DNA from: an uncultured Oscillospiraceae bacterium
GTDB taxonomy: Bacteria; Bacillota; Clostridia; Oscillospirales; Oscillospiraceae
Length of the DNA stretch: 46,810 bases
Reading direction: 5' to 3'
Assembly (NCBI GenBank): GCA_944387145.1
Contig: CALXDU010000006.1
Location: 1-46,810, forward strand
Notes under the pieces: model-generated
Databases searched by the model: none
What the model saw: the letters and a program-made list of their open reading frames with translations, nothing else
What the model was told of the DNA's origin: nothing
Program-made: the position numbers and the translations under genes
Shown: positions 8,098 through 16,151 of the stretch, in pieces
Numbering within the stretch: position 1 is the stretch's first letter
Layout of the letters: each line of letters opens with the position of its first letter

Positions 8098-9316
8098 TCA
8101 GAGAAAAGTCCAGAGCGCATTCCTGGAGGTGGACGCTGTCCAGAGAAATATACTGCTTGGCAGCTTCCATATCCCTGTGCCCCAGAACCTGTGAAATCGT
8201 TGCAAGCGGAACACCGTCAATGACCAGTTCTCTTCCCAGCCTGCGTCTGAGAGAATGGAACCCCTTCCCATCAAATGCAGAGTGTTCTATTCCCGCTGCC
8301 TTCTGGTAAGAGCGGAACATGCAGCCTAAAGCAACCGCGTCACCAATTTTTTCATACGGCGGTCTCAGCTTTAAAAACAGGAACTCACAATCTGTCTGCC
8401 TGCGGCCATTCAGAATATAATCCCGCAATGCGGCGGCTGCCTTTTCTGTAAGCGGAAGCTTGACAGGATATCCCGTTTTCTGCTGCTGGATATGCAGTTC
8501 TTTTCTCACCCAGTCAATGTCTGTCAGCTTCAAATTAATGATATCCGAGGCACGCAATCCCAGTTCGGCCCCCAAAAGGATAATCGCCAGATTTCGCTTT
8601 CCCTTTACAGTACGCAGGTCGATCTGCTCCAAAATGCGATTCAGTTCCTGCGTTGTCAGCGGCTGCTGGATTTTTTCTTCCCGGGTAACGGAAACCGAAA
8701 ACAATCCCTCAAAAGGAATATCCAGTCGCCCGGTATCCCGCAGAAATTCATGGAACCGTTTTGCATAGGAGAGAATGTTCCGCAGGCTGCCGCGGGTAAC
8801 TTCTTTGGAGCAGGACAGGATAAACCCGGCCAGATCGGATGTTTTTATTTTCCTCACATCTGTAATGCCAATACTTCGCAGGTAATTCAGATAACGGCGG
8901 ATTACCCAGGAATAGTCGTAGCTTGTATTCGGATCTCGGACCAGCGTTTGCAGGAATTCTTCCAGCAGAGCTTTGTCCTCATCAAACAGATGGTATTTTT
9001 GTTTTAGTTTGTGCATTGTCCAGGAAAGAGTGCCGGTATTGTAATACTCTGTGAGCCGCTCTAGGCATTTACGTTTGCCCAAATAGTGATCCTGTTTGAT
9101 TTCTCCCAGCTCATATCGTGATTCCAATTCCTGCTGAAATTCTCTCAGTAATATGGGGTTATAATACTCCTCCCCATGAGCCGAACAATAATCTCGAATC
9201 ACCTTCATATACCCATAGCTTTGCCCATAAACCGTTCGCGGTGACAACTTCAGCTTATCACGCATGCACACTGATGTTTGGTCTATGAGATCATCCAGGA
9301 GAATCCGCCTATCCAT
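8075..9316 (-). CDS. Tyrosine recombinase, first RIT gene
   Basis: First and longest of the trio, 413 residues. An extended N-terminal region (residues 1-200) precedes the catalytic domain. Catalytic Arg in AELGLRASDI, Lys in QQKTGYP, HxxR in GFHSLRRRLG, His in VLGHRDMEAA and nucleophile Tyr in KQYISLD are all visible. It starts about 85 bases inside the innermost repeat of the right terminus. It overlaps the second recombinase gene by 23 bases. The order long recombinase, then two shorter ones, all in one direction, is the standard RIT layout. Confidence 0.9.
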   Translation of the reverse strand: MDRRILLDDLIDQTSVCMRDKLKLSPRTVYGQSYGYMKVIRDYCSAHGEEYYNPILLREFQQELESRYELGEIKQDHYLGKRKCLERLTEYYNTGTLSWTMHKLKQKYHLFDEDKALLEEFLQTLVRDPNTSYDYSWVIRRYLNYLRSIGITDVRKIKTSDLAGFILSCSKEVTRGSLRNILSYAKRFHEFLRDTGRLDIPFEGLFSVSVTREEKIQQPLTTQELNRILEQIDLRTVKGKRNLAIILLGAELGLRASDIINLKLTDIDWVRKELHIQQQKTGYPVKLPLTEKAAAALRDYILNGRRQTDCEFLFLKLRPPYEKIGDAVALGCMFRSYQKAAGIEHSAFDGKGFHSLRRRLGRELVIDGVPLATISQVLGHRDMEAAKQYISLDSVHLQECALDFSLIGGRRHD

Positions 9317-9399
9317 TACCTTTCACGTCCATGTAATTTAGATTCAGGTTGCCCTGTAATCAACATTATACAGAAAAAACAGGAATGGAAAAATGGACT

Positions 9400-9541
9400 T
9401 GGTTATACCGACTTTTGCAAAAACACGGGTTTCTTTCCCATTAAAGGACAAAATGTTATACCGACTTTTCTTTCCAAAACTGCTGGTACAGTGGGGCTTT
9501 TTTGAAAAGTCGGTATAACACAAAAGTCGGGATAACTATTC
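9400..9541. repeat. RIT right terminal inverted repeat with four recombinase-site repeats
   Basis: Contains GTTATACCGACTTTT at 9402-9416 and 9455-9469, AAAAGTCGGTATAAC at 9505-9519, and the variant AAAAGTCGGGATAAC at 9522-9536. Read on the minus strand, the whole segment aligns with the left end. The outermost variant site has the same A-to-C change at both ends, which suggests the outer site is functionally distinct from the inner ones. Confidence 0.85.
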
Positions 9542-9701
9542 GTATCCAGAATTCCGGATACTAGTGGCAAGCAATGCTTGTGGCTATCCATTGGACCACA
9601 AGCGCTTGTTGAGGGCAGCGCCCCAAGCCCCTTTGAACGCAGAAGTTCCTTCTGCGGCTGCGCGTTCTTGCGAACGCTTTGATACTATAGACCAGGACAG
9701 C

Positions 9702-11114
9702 TCACCGCTGTTCCTGGTCTTTTTCTTGTTCGGTGTTGTGTTCCGCCTCCATGTTCAGGAGCCGGTCAACGTAGGCCTTTGCCGTCAGCAACTCCCTCAT
9801 TTCTTCCTTGGAACGCCGGTACTCCGCATAGGTGCTTTTCTTCTCAGCCAAGAGCTGAACGTATTCCGTTTGCAGTTCTTTGACGGTGGGCAGCTTTTTG
9901 ACGCCCAGTTCGTCGAAGGCTTTCTTTGCGGCCTTGTGAAGCAGAATATCCGCCTCATGCTGGGCAAGGAATTTCTTGGAATAGCCGGACTTCCGGTAGG
10001 CCACATACACATCACGGGTTTTGGAGTAGTTGATGATGTGGTTTTTTAGAACTGCGATCTCTGCTATCCGCTGTTCAGCGGCCTTGACCTGGGCCAGAAG
10101 CGCATTGTGCCGGGCGGATGCGGCAGCGGCCTTTTCTTCCAGCTCAGCATAATCCAGCAGGTTATGCTCGGTCAGATAGTTCATGGTTTTGGCCATCTGC
10201 TTCAGATTAAAGACTTTGGCCCAGCGTTCGTACCCGGCTCCCTTTCCGGCCTGGAGCTTGGCCTGAATGTCCACCAGCAGATTGACCTTGGGCGTTTCAA
10301 CCTGTTTGACCTTTCGTTTATGGGGGCTATGCTCCTTCTCTCCGGCGAGAATTGCCAGCAGGTCATCCTGGGTATATCCTTCTCCTAAACTGTCCAGTCT
10401 GGCGACTTTCTTCCATTCCGGGAGCTTCAAACGGATCGCTTTCCCACGCTTTGATACTTCCCATCCCGCTTCCTGGAGCAGCGTCATCAGCGCATCCAGC
10501 GTGGCGGGCTTTTTCGCAAGTGCTTCGTCAATGGCGGCTCTCATCTGTTCCCGATGGGATAGCTGGGCTTGATCTCCCTGCCACTTGTTATAGCTCTGGC
10601 CATGCTTCTTGGGGTTTTCAACGATTGAATAACCGTTCTCAATACAGATGGTGTCGCTCAGGTTCCTGATGGCTCTGGTAGTGCCCCAAAAATTACGGAA
10701 TTTCCGGTCGCAGTCCACATTTACCGCAGACCAGATGATGTGATTATGGACGTGAGACTTGTCGATGTGGGTGCAGACGATAAAGGCGTGTTTGCCCTTG
10801 GTGAACCGTTTCGCAAATTCCACTCCCAGCCGGTTGGCATCCTCCGGGGTGATCTCACCGGGACGGAAGGACTGACGCACATGGTAGGCAATCACATCGT
10901 CGCTGCCGCGAGCCCGTCCGGTGGAAGCAAGGTACTGCCGCTTCATCAATAGAAACTCGGCGTCAGCAACCCGACTGTCACATCCAAAGCCGGTGATCAG
11001 CCTGCCGTAATCGGTCTTTTCCGGGTTTGCAATATAATCGATAACCCGGCTGATGGCCTGGCTCTCTGTCTGGCCTTTGCCGATGTGCAAGGGCATAATG
11101 CGGGTGGTTGCCAT
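9702..11114 (-). CDS. Relaxase / mobilization nuclease (MobP type)
   Basis: DNA-nicking relaxase of 470 residues that would start conjugative transfer at oriT. The N-terminus carries the family pattern with probable nucleophile Tyr 27 (VIDYIANPEKT). The metal-binding histidine cluster is THIDKSHVHNHIIWSAV (H116, H121, H123, H125). The C-terminal half is Lys/Glu/Ala-rich and probably coiled coil. It fits the PF03432 relaxases of clostridial integrative elements. The ribosome site AAGGGAG lies before the ATG, but an intrinsic terminator ends just upstream (11133-11166), so it is insulated from the polymerase operon. The last codons form part of an inverted repeat with downstream DNA (GACCAGGA and TCCTGGTC, about 9691-9720). 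It appears intact. Confidence 0.9.
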   Translation of the reverse strand: MATTRIMPLHIGKGQTESQAISRVIDYIANPEKTDYGRLITGFGCDSRVADAEFLLMKRQYLASTGRARGSDDVIAYHVRQSFRPGEITPEDANRLGVEFAKRFTKGKHAFIVCTHIDKSHVHNHIIWSAVNVDCDRKFRNFWGTTRAIRNLSDTICIENGYSIVENPKKHGQSYNKWQGDQAQLSHREQMRAAIDEALAKKPATLDALMTLLQEAGWEVSKRGKAIRLKLPEWKKVARLDSLGEGYTQDDLLAILAGEKEHSPHKRKVKQVETPKVNLLVDIQAKLQAGKGAGYERWAKVFNLKQMAKTMNYLTEHNLLDYAELEEKAAAASARHNALLAQVKAAEQRIAEIAVLKNHIINYSKTRDVYVAYRKSGYSKKFLAQHEADILLHKAAKKAFDELGVKKLPTVKELQTEYVQLLAEKKSTYAEYRRSKEEMRELLTAKAYVDRLLNMEAEHNTEQEKDQEQR

Positions 11115-11132
11115 GTGTGTATCACTCCCTTC

Positions 11133-11166
11133 AAAAAAAGAGGGCAGCTTTGACTAGCTGCCCTCT
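11133..11166 (-). terminator. Intrinsic terminator between small gene and relaxase
   Basis: On the minus strand AGAGGGCAGCT and AGCTGCCCTCT pair around a 6-base loop and are followed by seven T residues. It ends the transcript from the polymerase gene and the 139-residue gene. It lies about 18 bases before the relaxase start, almost touching its ribosome site. Confidence 0.9.
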
Positions 11167-11177
11167 TGTGCGTTTGC

Positions 11178-11597
11178 CTATTGTGTTTTTGGCTGCTCCT
11201 TCAACGCCGCGATTCGCTGACTGTCCACATAGTGGGTGGCGTACTGGCGCTCGATTTCCGGGTTCCCGCTCTTACTGAATCGCAGGGGGATCACCGGTTT
11301 ATGTCCCTGGCCGGTTGGCTTTTTCACGCCCCATCGCTTGTAACAGCAGAAGGACGGCTTCAAGCCGTTTTTTCGGGCATAGTCCCGGATCTGCTTCATG
11401 ATGAAAGAGAGCTTGCTCAGGTTTACCGTGCAGACCCGTTCCAGATAGTCCACCCGGCCAAACCGCCAGTCCTCATATTTCTTCTTCGGGAGAACGCCGA
11501 TCTCCATCAGAACATCCACCGGAGCCGCATATCCCCGCTGCCGGCATTGCCGGTACATGGCACTGTGAACCTTGCTGGTCAACTCTTTCTCATTCAT
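11178..11597 (-). CDS. Conserved hypothetical protein of integrative elements
   Basis: Small basic protein of 139 residues without signal peptide or membrane segment. It has Cys and aromatic residues mid-protein (KPSFCCYKRWGVKK) and a polar tail. The start ATG lies 12 bases from the end of the DNA polymerase gene, so the two are an operon that stops at the terminator directly downstream. I do not recognise a functional domain; proteins of this kind often accompany Y-family polymerases in Clostridia elements. Nucleic-acid binding is possible from its charge but unproven. Confidence 0.65.
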   Translation of the reverse strand: MNEKELTSKVHSAMYRQCRQRGYAAPVDVLMEIGVLPKKKYEDWRFGRVDYLERVCTVNLSKLSFIMKQIRDYARKNGLKPSFCCYKRWGVKKPTGQGHKPVIPLRFSKSGNPEIERQYATHYVDSQRIAALKEQPKTQ

Positions 11598-11609
11598 GGC
11601 GGAAACCCC

Positions 11610-12848
11610 TCACTTCTTCTTTTCTTCCATCTGTGCTTTGTATTTCTTGCCTACCTGAAGATCGGAAGTCAGGCTGGAACCCCGGACGATAGCGGAGGAG
11701 CCGAACTTGCTTTGAATGGCGTCGTAGGCTTTGTCCAGCTTCCGGGCCTTTTCCCGGCCTTCGTCGGGGAACAGGCTCATTTGGGAGACATCTTCCCTTG
11801 TAATATTGGTCAAGGCGATCCCCAGCAGCCGCAGGGGCGTATGGCCGTCCCACAGCTCCGAAAAAAGCTCCTTGCTGATCTGGTAGACTTCTTTGGAAAT
11901 ATCCGTCGGCTCCTGCAAGGAACGCTGATGGGAGCGGGTCTTGAAATCGTTGGAGCGGATGGATACGGCAACGCAGCAGGCTTTGGCTCCGTCTGAGCGG
12001 ATGCGGGCCGTTACGCTGTCTGCCAGAGCCAGGAGGACTTTTGCCGCCTGCTCCCGGGTGGTCACATCTTCTTCCAGGGTGGTGGAGATGCTGTAGCCTT
12101 TGGCTTCCTCCGGCTCGGCCAGCACCGGCGATGGGTCGATGCCGTTGGCATAGTCGTGGATCTGCTTTCCTGCCTTCACCCCCACGATCCGCTGTATCCG
12201 GCCTAAGTCGGCGTTGGCCAGGTCGCCAATGGTCTGGATCTCACCTCGGCGCAGCTTCTGGGCTGTGGCCGCGCCCACGGAAAACAAATCTCCCACCGGC
12301 AGGGGCCACATTTTCGCCGGGATCTCCCGGCGGTACAGGGTATGCACCTTGTCCGGCTTTTCAAAGTCGCTGGCCATTTTCGCCAGGAGCTTACACTCTC
12401 CGATTCCCACATTGACGGTAAAACCCAGCTCATTGCGAATCCGATCCTTGATGGTATAGGCCAGGGCCACGGGGTCCGGGTAAATTCGATGGGTGCCGCT
12501 CAAATCCAGGAAGCACTCGTCAATGGAGATTTTCTCCACCACCGGCGCATATTCCCGGCAGATATCCATAAAGGCTTTGGAACAGCGTTCAAAGAGGCGA
12601 AAGTCCGGTTTCGCCAGGTACAGGTCAGGACACTTCCGCAGGGCCATGGCCACCGGTTCCCCGGTTTTGATGCCGAACTTCTTGGCCGGGATGGACTTGG
12701 CCAGAATGACCCCGGTTCGCTTCTCCTTGTCGCCGCCAATGGCCGAGGGGATCAGTCGAATGTCCGGCTCCCCCTGGGACACCCGCCGGGCCGCCTCCCA
12801 GGACAGGTAGGCGCTGTTCACATCCACGTGAAAAATCAGCCGCTCCAC
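11610..12848 (-). CDS. Y-family DNA polymerase (DinB/UmuC-like)
   Basis: Translesion DNA polymerase of about 412 residues. The palm begins at once (FHVDVNSAYLSWEA, first catalytic Asp about residue 9). The second catalytic pair is in SIDECFLDLSGT (D110, E111). The helix-hairpin-helix follows (SVGAATAQKL, then IQTIGDLANAD), and the little-finger domain closes the protein. The frame is open to 12926, but the GTG at 12848 has a perfect AAAGGAGG 8 bases upstream and matches where the family begins. The active-site start DVNSAY differs from the DMDAFF of chromosomal DinB and is typical of element-borne polymerases. A yolD-like fragment, a usual partner of such polymerases, lies nearby at 13222-13431. 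Confidence 0.88.
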   Translation of the reverse strand: MERLIFHVDVNSAYLSWEAARRVSQGEPDIRLIPSAIGGDKEKRTGVILAKSIPAKKFGIKTGEPVAMALRKCPDLYLAKPDFRLFERCSKAFMDICREYAPVVEKISIDECFLDLSGTHRIYPDPVALAYTIKDRIRNELGFTVNVGIGECKLLAKMASDFEKPDKVHTLYRREIPAKMWPLPVGDLFSVGAATAQKLRRGEIQTIGDLANADLGRIQRIVGVKAGKQIHDYANGIDPSPVLAEPEEAKGYSISTTLEEDVTTREQAAKVLLALADSVTARIRSDGAKACCVAVSIRSNDFKTRSHQRSLQEPTDISKEVYQISKELFSELWDGHTPLRLLGIALTNITREDVSQMSLFPDEGREKARKLDKAYDAIQSKFGSSAIVRGSSLTSDLQVGKKYKAQMEEKKK

Positions 12849-13008
12849 AATCCCCGCCTCCTTTGCCCCTGGTTTTCTTTTATTATCCGCTATTCCGCTC
12901 CCATAGTCAAGATACCTACGTTTCAAGCGGCTTGAAAGTATGTGTCAAGTAATAATTGGCAAGAATCCTTTTCACGAAACCAAGTGAAAAATCTGACTGC
13001 ATCCGGTA

Positions 13009-13079
13009 GCACAGGAGCAGGTCACTGTCAAGGCTAAAGTGAACGCCGGGGCGGCCTTGACAGTGACCCGCTCCTGTGC
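13009..13079. repeat. Large inverted repeat (26-bp arms)
   Basis: Arms 13009-13034 and 13054-13079 are reverse complements with one mismatch, separated by 19 bases. No T-run follows on either strand, so it is not a standard terminator. It lies in the gene-poor stretch 12849-13778 between the polymerase gene and the metalloprotein operon. It could be a remnant of an element end or a processing/nicking site. Confidence 0.8.
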
Positions 13080-13221
13080 CGTGTAGTAATCAAGGCGGCG
13101 TAAGCCGCAAGGTTCTGCTTCTCTGTCCTGCCGGGCATTTCCAAGCGAAATCTTCACACCGTTCGGCCGAATATTGCAGCGGATACCCACGCCCAGAAAA
13201 TCCTTGTCTGAGGAAAGTATC

Positions 13222-13431
13222 ATGGAGATCGACAAGAAGTTGCGATCTCTGAGAAAACAGTAAATCGTTACCATCGTATACTACGATGACAGCCTTCAGG
13301 ACTACGCCCAACTTACCGGAGCGGTATCCAAGATCGATCCTTACAGCCAGAGTATTTCCATCGGGGAAACAAGTATTTGGTTTTCGGATATTTTTGAGAT
13401 TGCAGAGATGCAGAACGTACCGCCAGGCTAA
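13222..13431 (+). pseudogene. yolD-like gene fragment
   Basis: A plus-strand frame reads IVYYDDSLQDY, then TGAVSKIDPYS, then FSDIFEIAEM before a TAA at 13429. This is the C-terminal pattern of YolD-like proteins (tyrosine-rich strand, VxKID, F-D-I-F/L-I). An in-frame TAA at 13261 interrupts it, and the family's N-terminal half is missing. YolD-like genes usually sit with Y-family polymerases, so this is probably a broken former partner of the polymerase at 11610, though it now faces the other way. Confidence 0.6.
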
Positions 13432-13539
13432 TGTGCCGTCATGCGCGTTGCACAGGCACACTGATTGTGATATACTGGTTTACAGAACATGATCCACTGA
13501 CAGAATCATGGATTGCGGATGACACAAGGAGAAAATAGA

Positions 13540-13665
13540 ATGAGCAAACGGCTAGTAGCATATTTCAGCGCAACCGGCACTACGGCCAAGGTGGCAGAAA
13601 ACCTTGCAGACGCCATAGGCGCTGATATTTTTGAGATCCGGCCGCAGAAATTGCCTAACTTATAG
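13540..13665 (+). pseudogene. Flavodoxin gene, 5' fragment only
   Basis: A good ribosome site (AAGGAG) precedes an ATG that encodes the start of a flavodoxin: MSKRLVAYFSATGTTAKVAE, with the FMN phosphate-binding loop SATGTT, then IGADIFEIRP. The frame leaves the family after about residue 36 and stops at codon 42, whereas flavodoxins run about 150-180 residues. The rest is absent, so this is a deletion remnant, with the break directly beside the next operon's terminator. Confidence 0.8.
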
Positions 13666-13721
13666 TACCTTATCAAGCAATAGAGGGCTACCCAGTTCGA
13701 TTTTCCCAATCTTGACAAGTG

Positions 13722-13769
13722 AAAAAAGAGGCAAGCAGCGAAGCATGAGCTGCACTGCTTGTCTCTTTT
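13722..13769 (-). terminator. Intrinsic terminator of the metalloprotein operon
   Basis: On the minus strand AAAAGAGACAAGCAG pairs with CTGCTTGCCTCTTTT, followed by further T residues. It starts about 10 bases after the stop of the 790-residue gene and closes the three-gene operon. Confidence 0.9.
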
Positions 13770-13778
13770 AATAGTATG

Positions 13779-16151
13779 TTACTGTAGGGGGAGTACTTTT
13801 TCTAATTGAGCAAGCGCAATCTGGCGCCCAACATCTATTACCTTTAATATCTCTGGGTAGCTAGCAGAATCCAAATTTATAATTTTATTGTATATTCCGT
13901 ATGCTGTGCAGAAAAAATCCTCTGTTTTACCTTCAACATATGGACATTCTTCCTTTAAGCTCTCCAAGCACCGTACAATGTAAGTTGCGAGAAGCTGTTC
14001 AGATGTCTCTTCTGAACAATGAATCCGTTCTGAGATGATTCCTAATTCAGAACGAATTCGTTCTCTATCCTCGGGATCACTCTGTTCGCTTGTTCTCCAC
14101 TGATCCACAGCGTTCTGGATTTCTCCTAGAGTATTTCCCATTGCATATAAGGTTACGTATACCCGCAAAAGAGAACTTGAACCTACTTTTTCATCGTGAT
14201 GTAAGATGAGGTCAAGATATTCCTTCGGCGTTAAACGAAGAAAATAAACCATGCAAATATCTGCGTATGTTTCACGGAAGGAAATTGACAAATCACGCAT
14301 ACGAGCGGCAAACTTCGACATTTGTTCTTCACGAGTCTGTTTAGGAATGCTGTTAAATCGAGCACCGCGCAAGTCACTCAGGACATATCTTCGGACAAGA
14401 TCCGCATAAGCTTCTGTATCAACCAATACTTGAGTAAGTTTATAGATATTCCCTAGAACCTTGAGAAGGGGAATTTTAGTAAATGTACCATAGGTTTCAA
14501 CCAGGTCCTCAGATCCCAAACGAAGATAGTGATCAAAAAAAACTTCGTTGATATATGTTTTGAGTTTCGTAACATCGCCCGATATGTCTTCAAAGAAATA
14601 TGTAATCAATTCTTTTGTTGCACATTTCAGAAAAAGGTTATAACGCAACTCTCGCATTCGTAACTTTTCGCCTACGTAATGGGCTATTTCGTGGCATAAG
14701 GCGGGGATAAGCTGCCTTGGCTTATAAAGCAAAGAGAAAGGTACCGTGATTAACAATAAACCAGGTGTCTCTCCATTTGCTCGAAACGGTTCAACCGTAG
14801 ATACATCCTTTACTGCACTAGGAACCAGTAGAAAACTGATTTTCTCGGCGTCACTACCATCTGGTTTTGTCATTTCTTTGCTGAGCGTTAGCAGAAATGT
14901 GGTCACATATTCTAGAACAAAAACCGGTATATCATAAGCCAAAGGCCTTACTTCTAAACGCTGGGATAATTGCCCCTCAGCTCTCATCAAATGTTCCATC
15001 GTGTGCACACACAATTCGGCAAAATGCAAATATAGAGGCTCATCCCCAAGAGTATTTGATGCATCGATGACATTATCCCAAAAAGTGTTTAGCCCAGGAA
15101 GAATCTGGAATACTGATTCATCTAATGTGGCAGAACTACTCATATGAACCAGTGCATTTGTCAATTCCACCAGTGGTCGTACCCACTCACGGCTTTCCGG
15201 AGAAATGCCATGAACGCGATTTACTAAGACCTGTTCCCGCACCTTATTTAAGACTAACTGGCTTAAGGCTTCAATCTTCGTAATTCTCCGGTCAGGATTT
15301 TGCCTCTCTTTAATGTCCACATTCCAGTCTGCGCCGATACGAGTACTAATATCTCGGAATACCGAGAAAACAGAGTTGTCCTGATACCATTTTCGATACA
15401 GCGTTATCAAATTCAAAACTGGAATATTTTGACGGCAAATAATTGCATCCTCATTTCCTGCTACGCGAAATGGGGGAGTTGCACAATCTTCTCCCAGCGT
15501 TTTCCAGGCGTCAAGCAAGGCATATTCCGCATTGCAATCTCGTGTCACAAAACGAACAGCCGTAAAGTCAATGAGATCTTCTGCCAACGAACTTGGCAAA
15601 TTCTCCGGATCTGTGTTTAACATATATCCGGGAACGCAGAAATATGTGTACGCCTTACCAACTTGTTCGCACTTGGTTGCTAACAGCGACCATCGCGATA
15701 ACGCTTGGAATGACACTGACTTGCTGACCAAAACCATATCGCTCAATTCCGTTGCATAGTATGTTCTCCAGCATATCTGCTGATGTGTCTCCGATTCCTT
15801 TCTCAACTCAGCAAAATGTGAGTTTAATTTGTTAAACTGTTCCTGTAACGCTGTCGTATCGGGAAAATGAATTCTCGTAATCGATAAAAAACCATCATAA
15901 TCCCAAAGTACATTATCCGGAACTTGATTATTTTCATCAGTCTCGCTATCAATCAAATATACAACATGGTGATACACGTTAGCTGAATCTTGCGGAAAGG
16001 TTTTATTGTTGAACCGATTGATGTCCAATAGCGACATATACTTTAACTCGCTACATACCATCTCATCTGTGTGCCCCAATGTTGCCCACCCGATTCTTTG
16101 GCTGTTAAAATCAGCAAAACGTTTTCGGAAAGTGAGTGCACGTACTTTCAT
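13779..16151 (-). CDS. Large HExxH-containing protein, unknown family
   Basis: Protein of 790 residues, not recognised as a named family. It has no signal peptide or clear membrane segment. The segment IPALCHEIAHYVGEKL is a textbook zincin motif (H487, E488, H491). About 136 residues later RETYADICMVYF (E627, D631) could supply a third zinc ligand, as in gluzincin-like proteins. The N-terminal 450 residues show no motif I know. The gene overlaps the preceding membrane-protein gene by four bases (ATGA), so the two products are translationally coupled and probably interact. Base composition is visibly AT-richer than the surrounding element, which suggests separate acquisition. A membrane-linked protease used in defence, stress or toxin function is possible; this is inference only. 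Confidence 0.75.
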   Translation of the reverse strand: MKVRALTFRKRFADFNSQRIGWATLGHTDEMVCSELKYMSLLDINRFNNKTFPQDSANVYHHVVYLIDSETDENNQVPDNVLWDYDGFLSITRIHFPDTTALQEQFNKLNSHFAELRKESETHQQICWRTYYATELSDMVLVSKSVSFQALSRWSLLATKCEQVGKAYTYFCVPGYMLNTDPENLPSSLAEDLIDFTAVRFVTRDCNAEYALLDAWKTLGEDCATPPFRVAGNEDAIICRQNIPVLNLITLYRKWYQDNSVFSVFRDISTRIGADWNVDIKERQNPDRRITKIEALSQLVLNKVREQVLVNRVHGISPESREWVRPLVELTNALVHMSSSATLDESVFQILPGLNTFWDNVIDASNTLGDEPLYLHFAELCVHTMEHLMRAEGQLSQRLEVRPLAYDIPVFVLEYVTTFLLTLSKEMTKPDGSDAEKISFLLVPSAVKDVSTVEPFRANGETPGLLLITVPFSLLYKPRQLIPALCHEIAHYVGEKLRMRELRYNLFLKCATKELITYFFEDISGDVTKLKTYINEVFFDHYLRLGSEDLVETYGTFTKIPLLKVLGNIYKLTQVLVDTEAYADLVRRYVLSDLRGARFNSIPKQTREEQMSKFAARMRDLSISFRETYADICMVYFLRLTPKEYLDLILHHDEKVGSSSLLRVYVTLYAMGNTLGEIQNAVDQWRTSEQSDPEDRERIRSELGIISERIHCSEETSEQLLATYIVRCLESLKEECPYVEGKTEDFFCTAYGIYNKIINLDSASYPEILKVIDVGRQIALAQLEKVLPLQ

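Larger units (their letters stand above)
5931..9541. mobile_element. Recombinase-in-trio (RIT) element
   Basis: A compact unit of about 3.6 kb with three consecutive, overlapping tyrosine recombinase genes on the minus strand, bounded by long terminal inverted repeats. The outermost bases match in inverted orientation (GAATAGTTATCCCGACTTT at both ends). The two ends stay similar over about 140 bases with the same internal arrangement of short sites. Three adjacent recombinases of different subfamilies between inverted repeats define RIT elements. All three genes look intact, so the element may still be mobile. No other cargo is present, and no obvious target duplication is visible at the edges. 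Confidence 0.85.

Noticed and set aside
5936..9536. Repeated 15-mers resembling CRISPR repeats
   Set aside because: Copies lie in inverted orientation at two distant ends with unequal spacing; they are recombinase sites, and no cas gene is present.
9541..9701. Short inverted repeats between the RIT element and the relaxase
   Set aside because: Arms are short and imperfect; apart from the hairpin at the relaxase end nothing stands out as an attachment site.
12972..13274. Minus-strand 100-codon frame through the large hairpin
   Set aside because: No ribosome site, runs through a palindrome, and the C-terminal part has no protein-like pattern.
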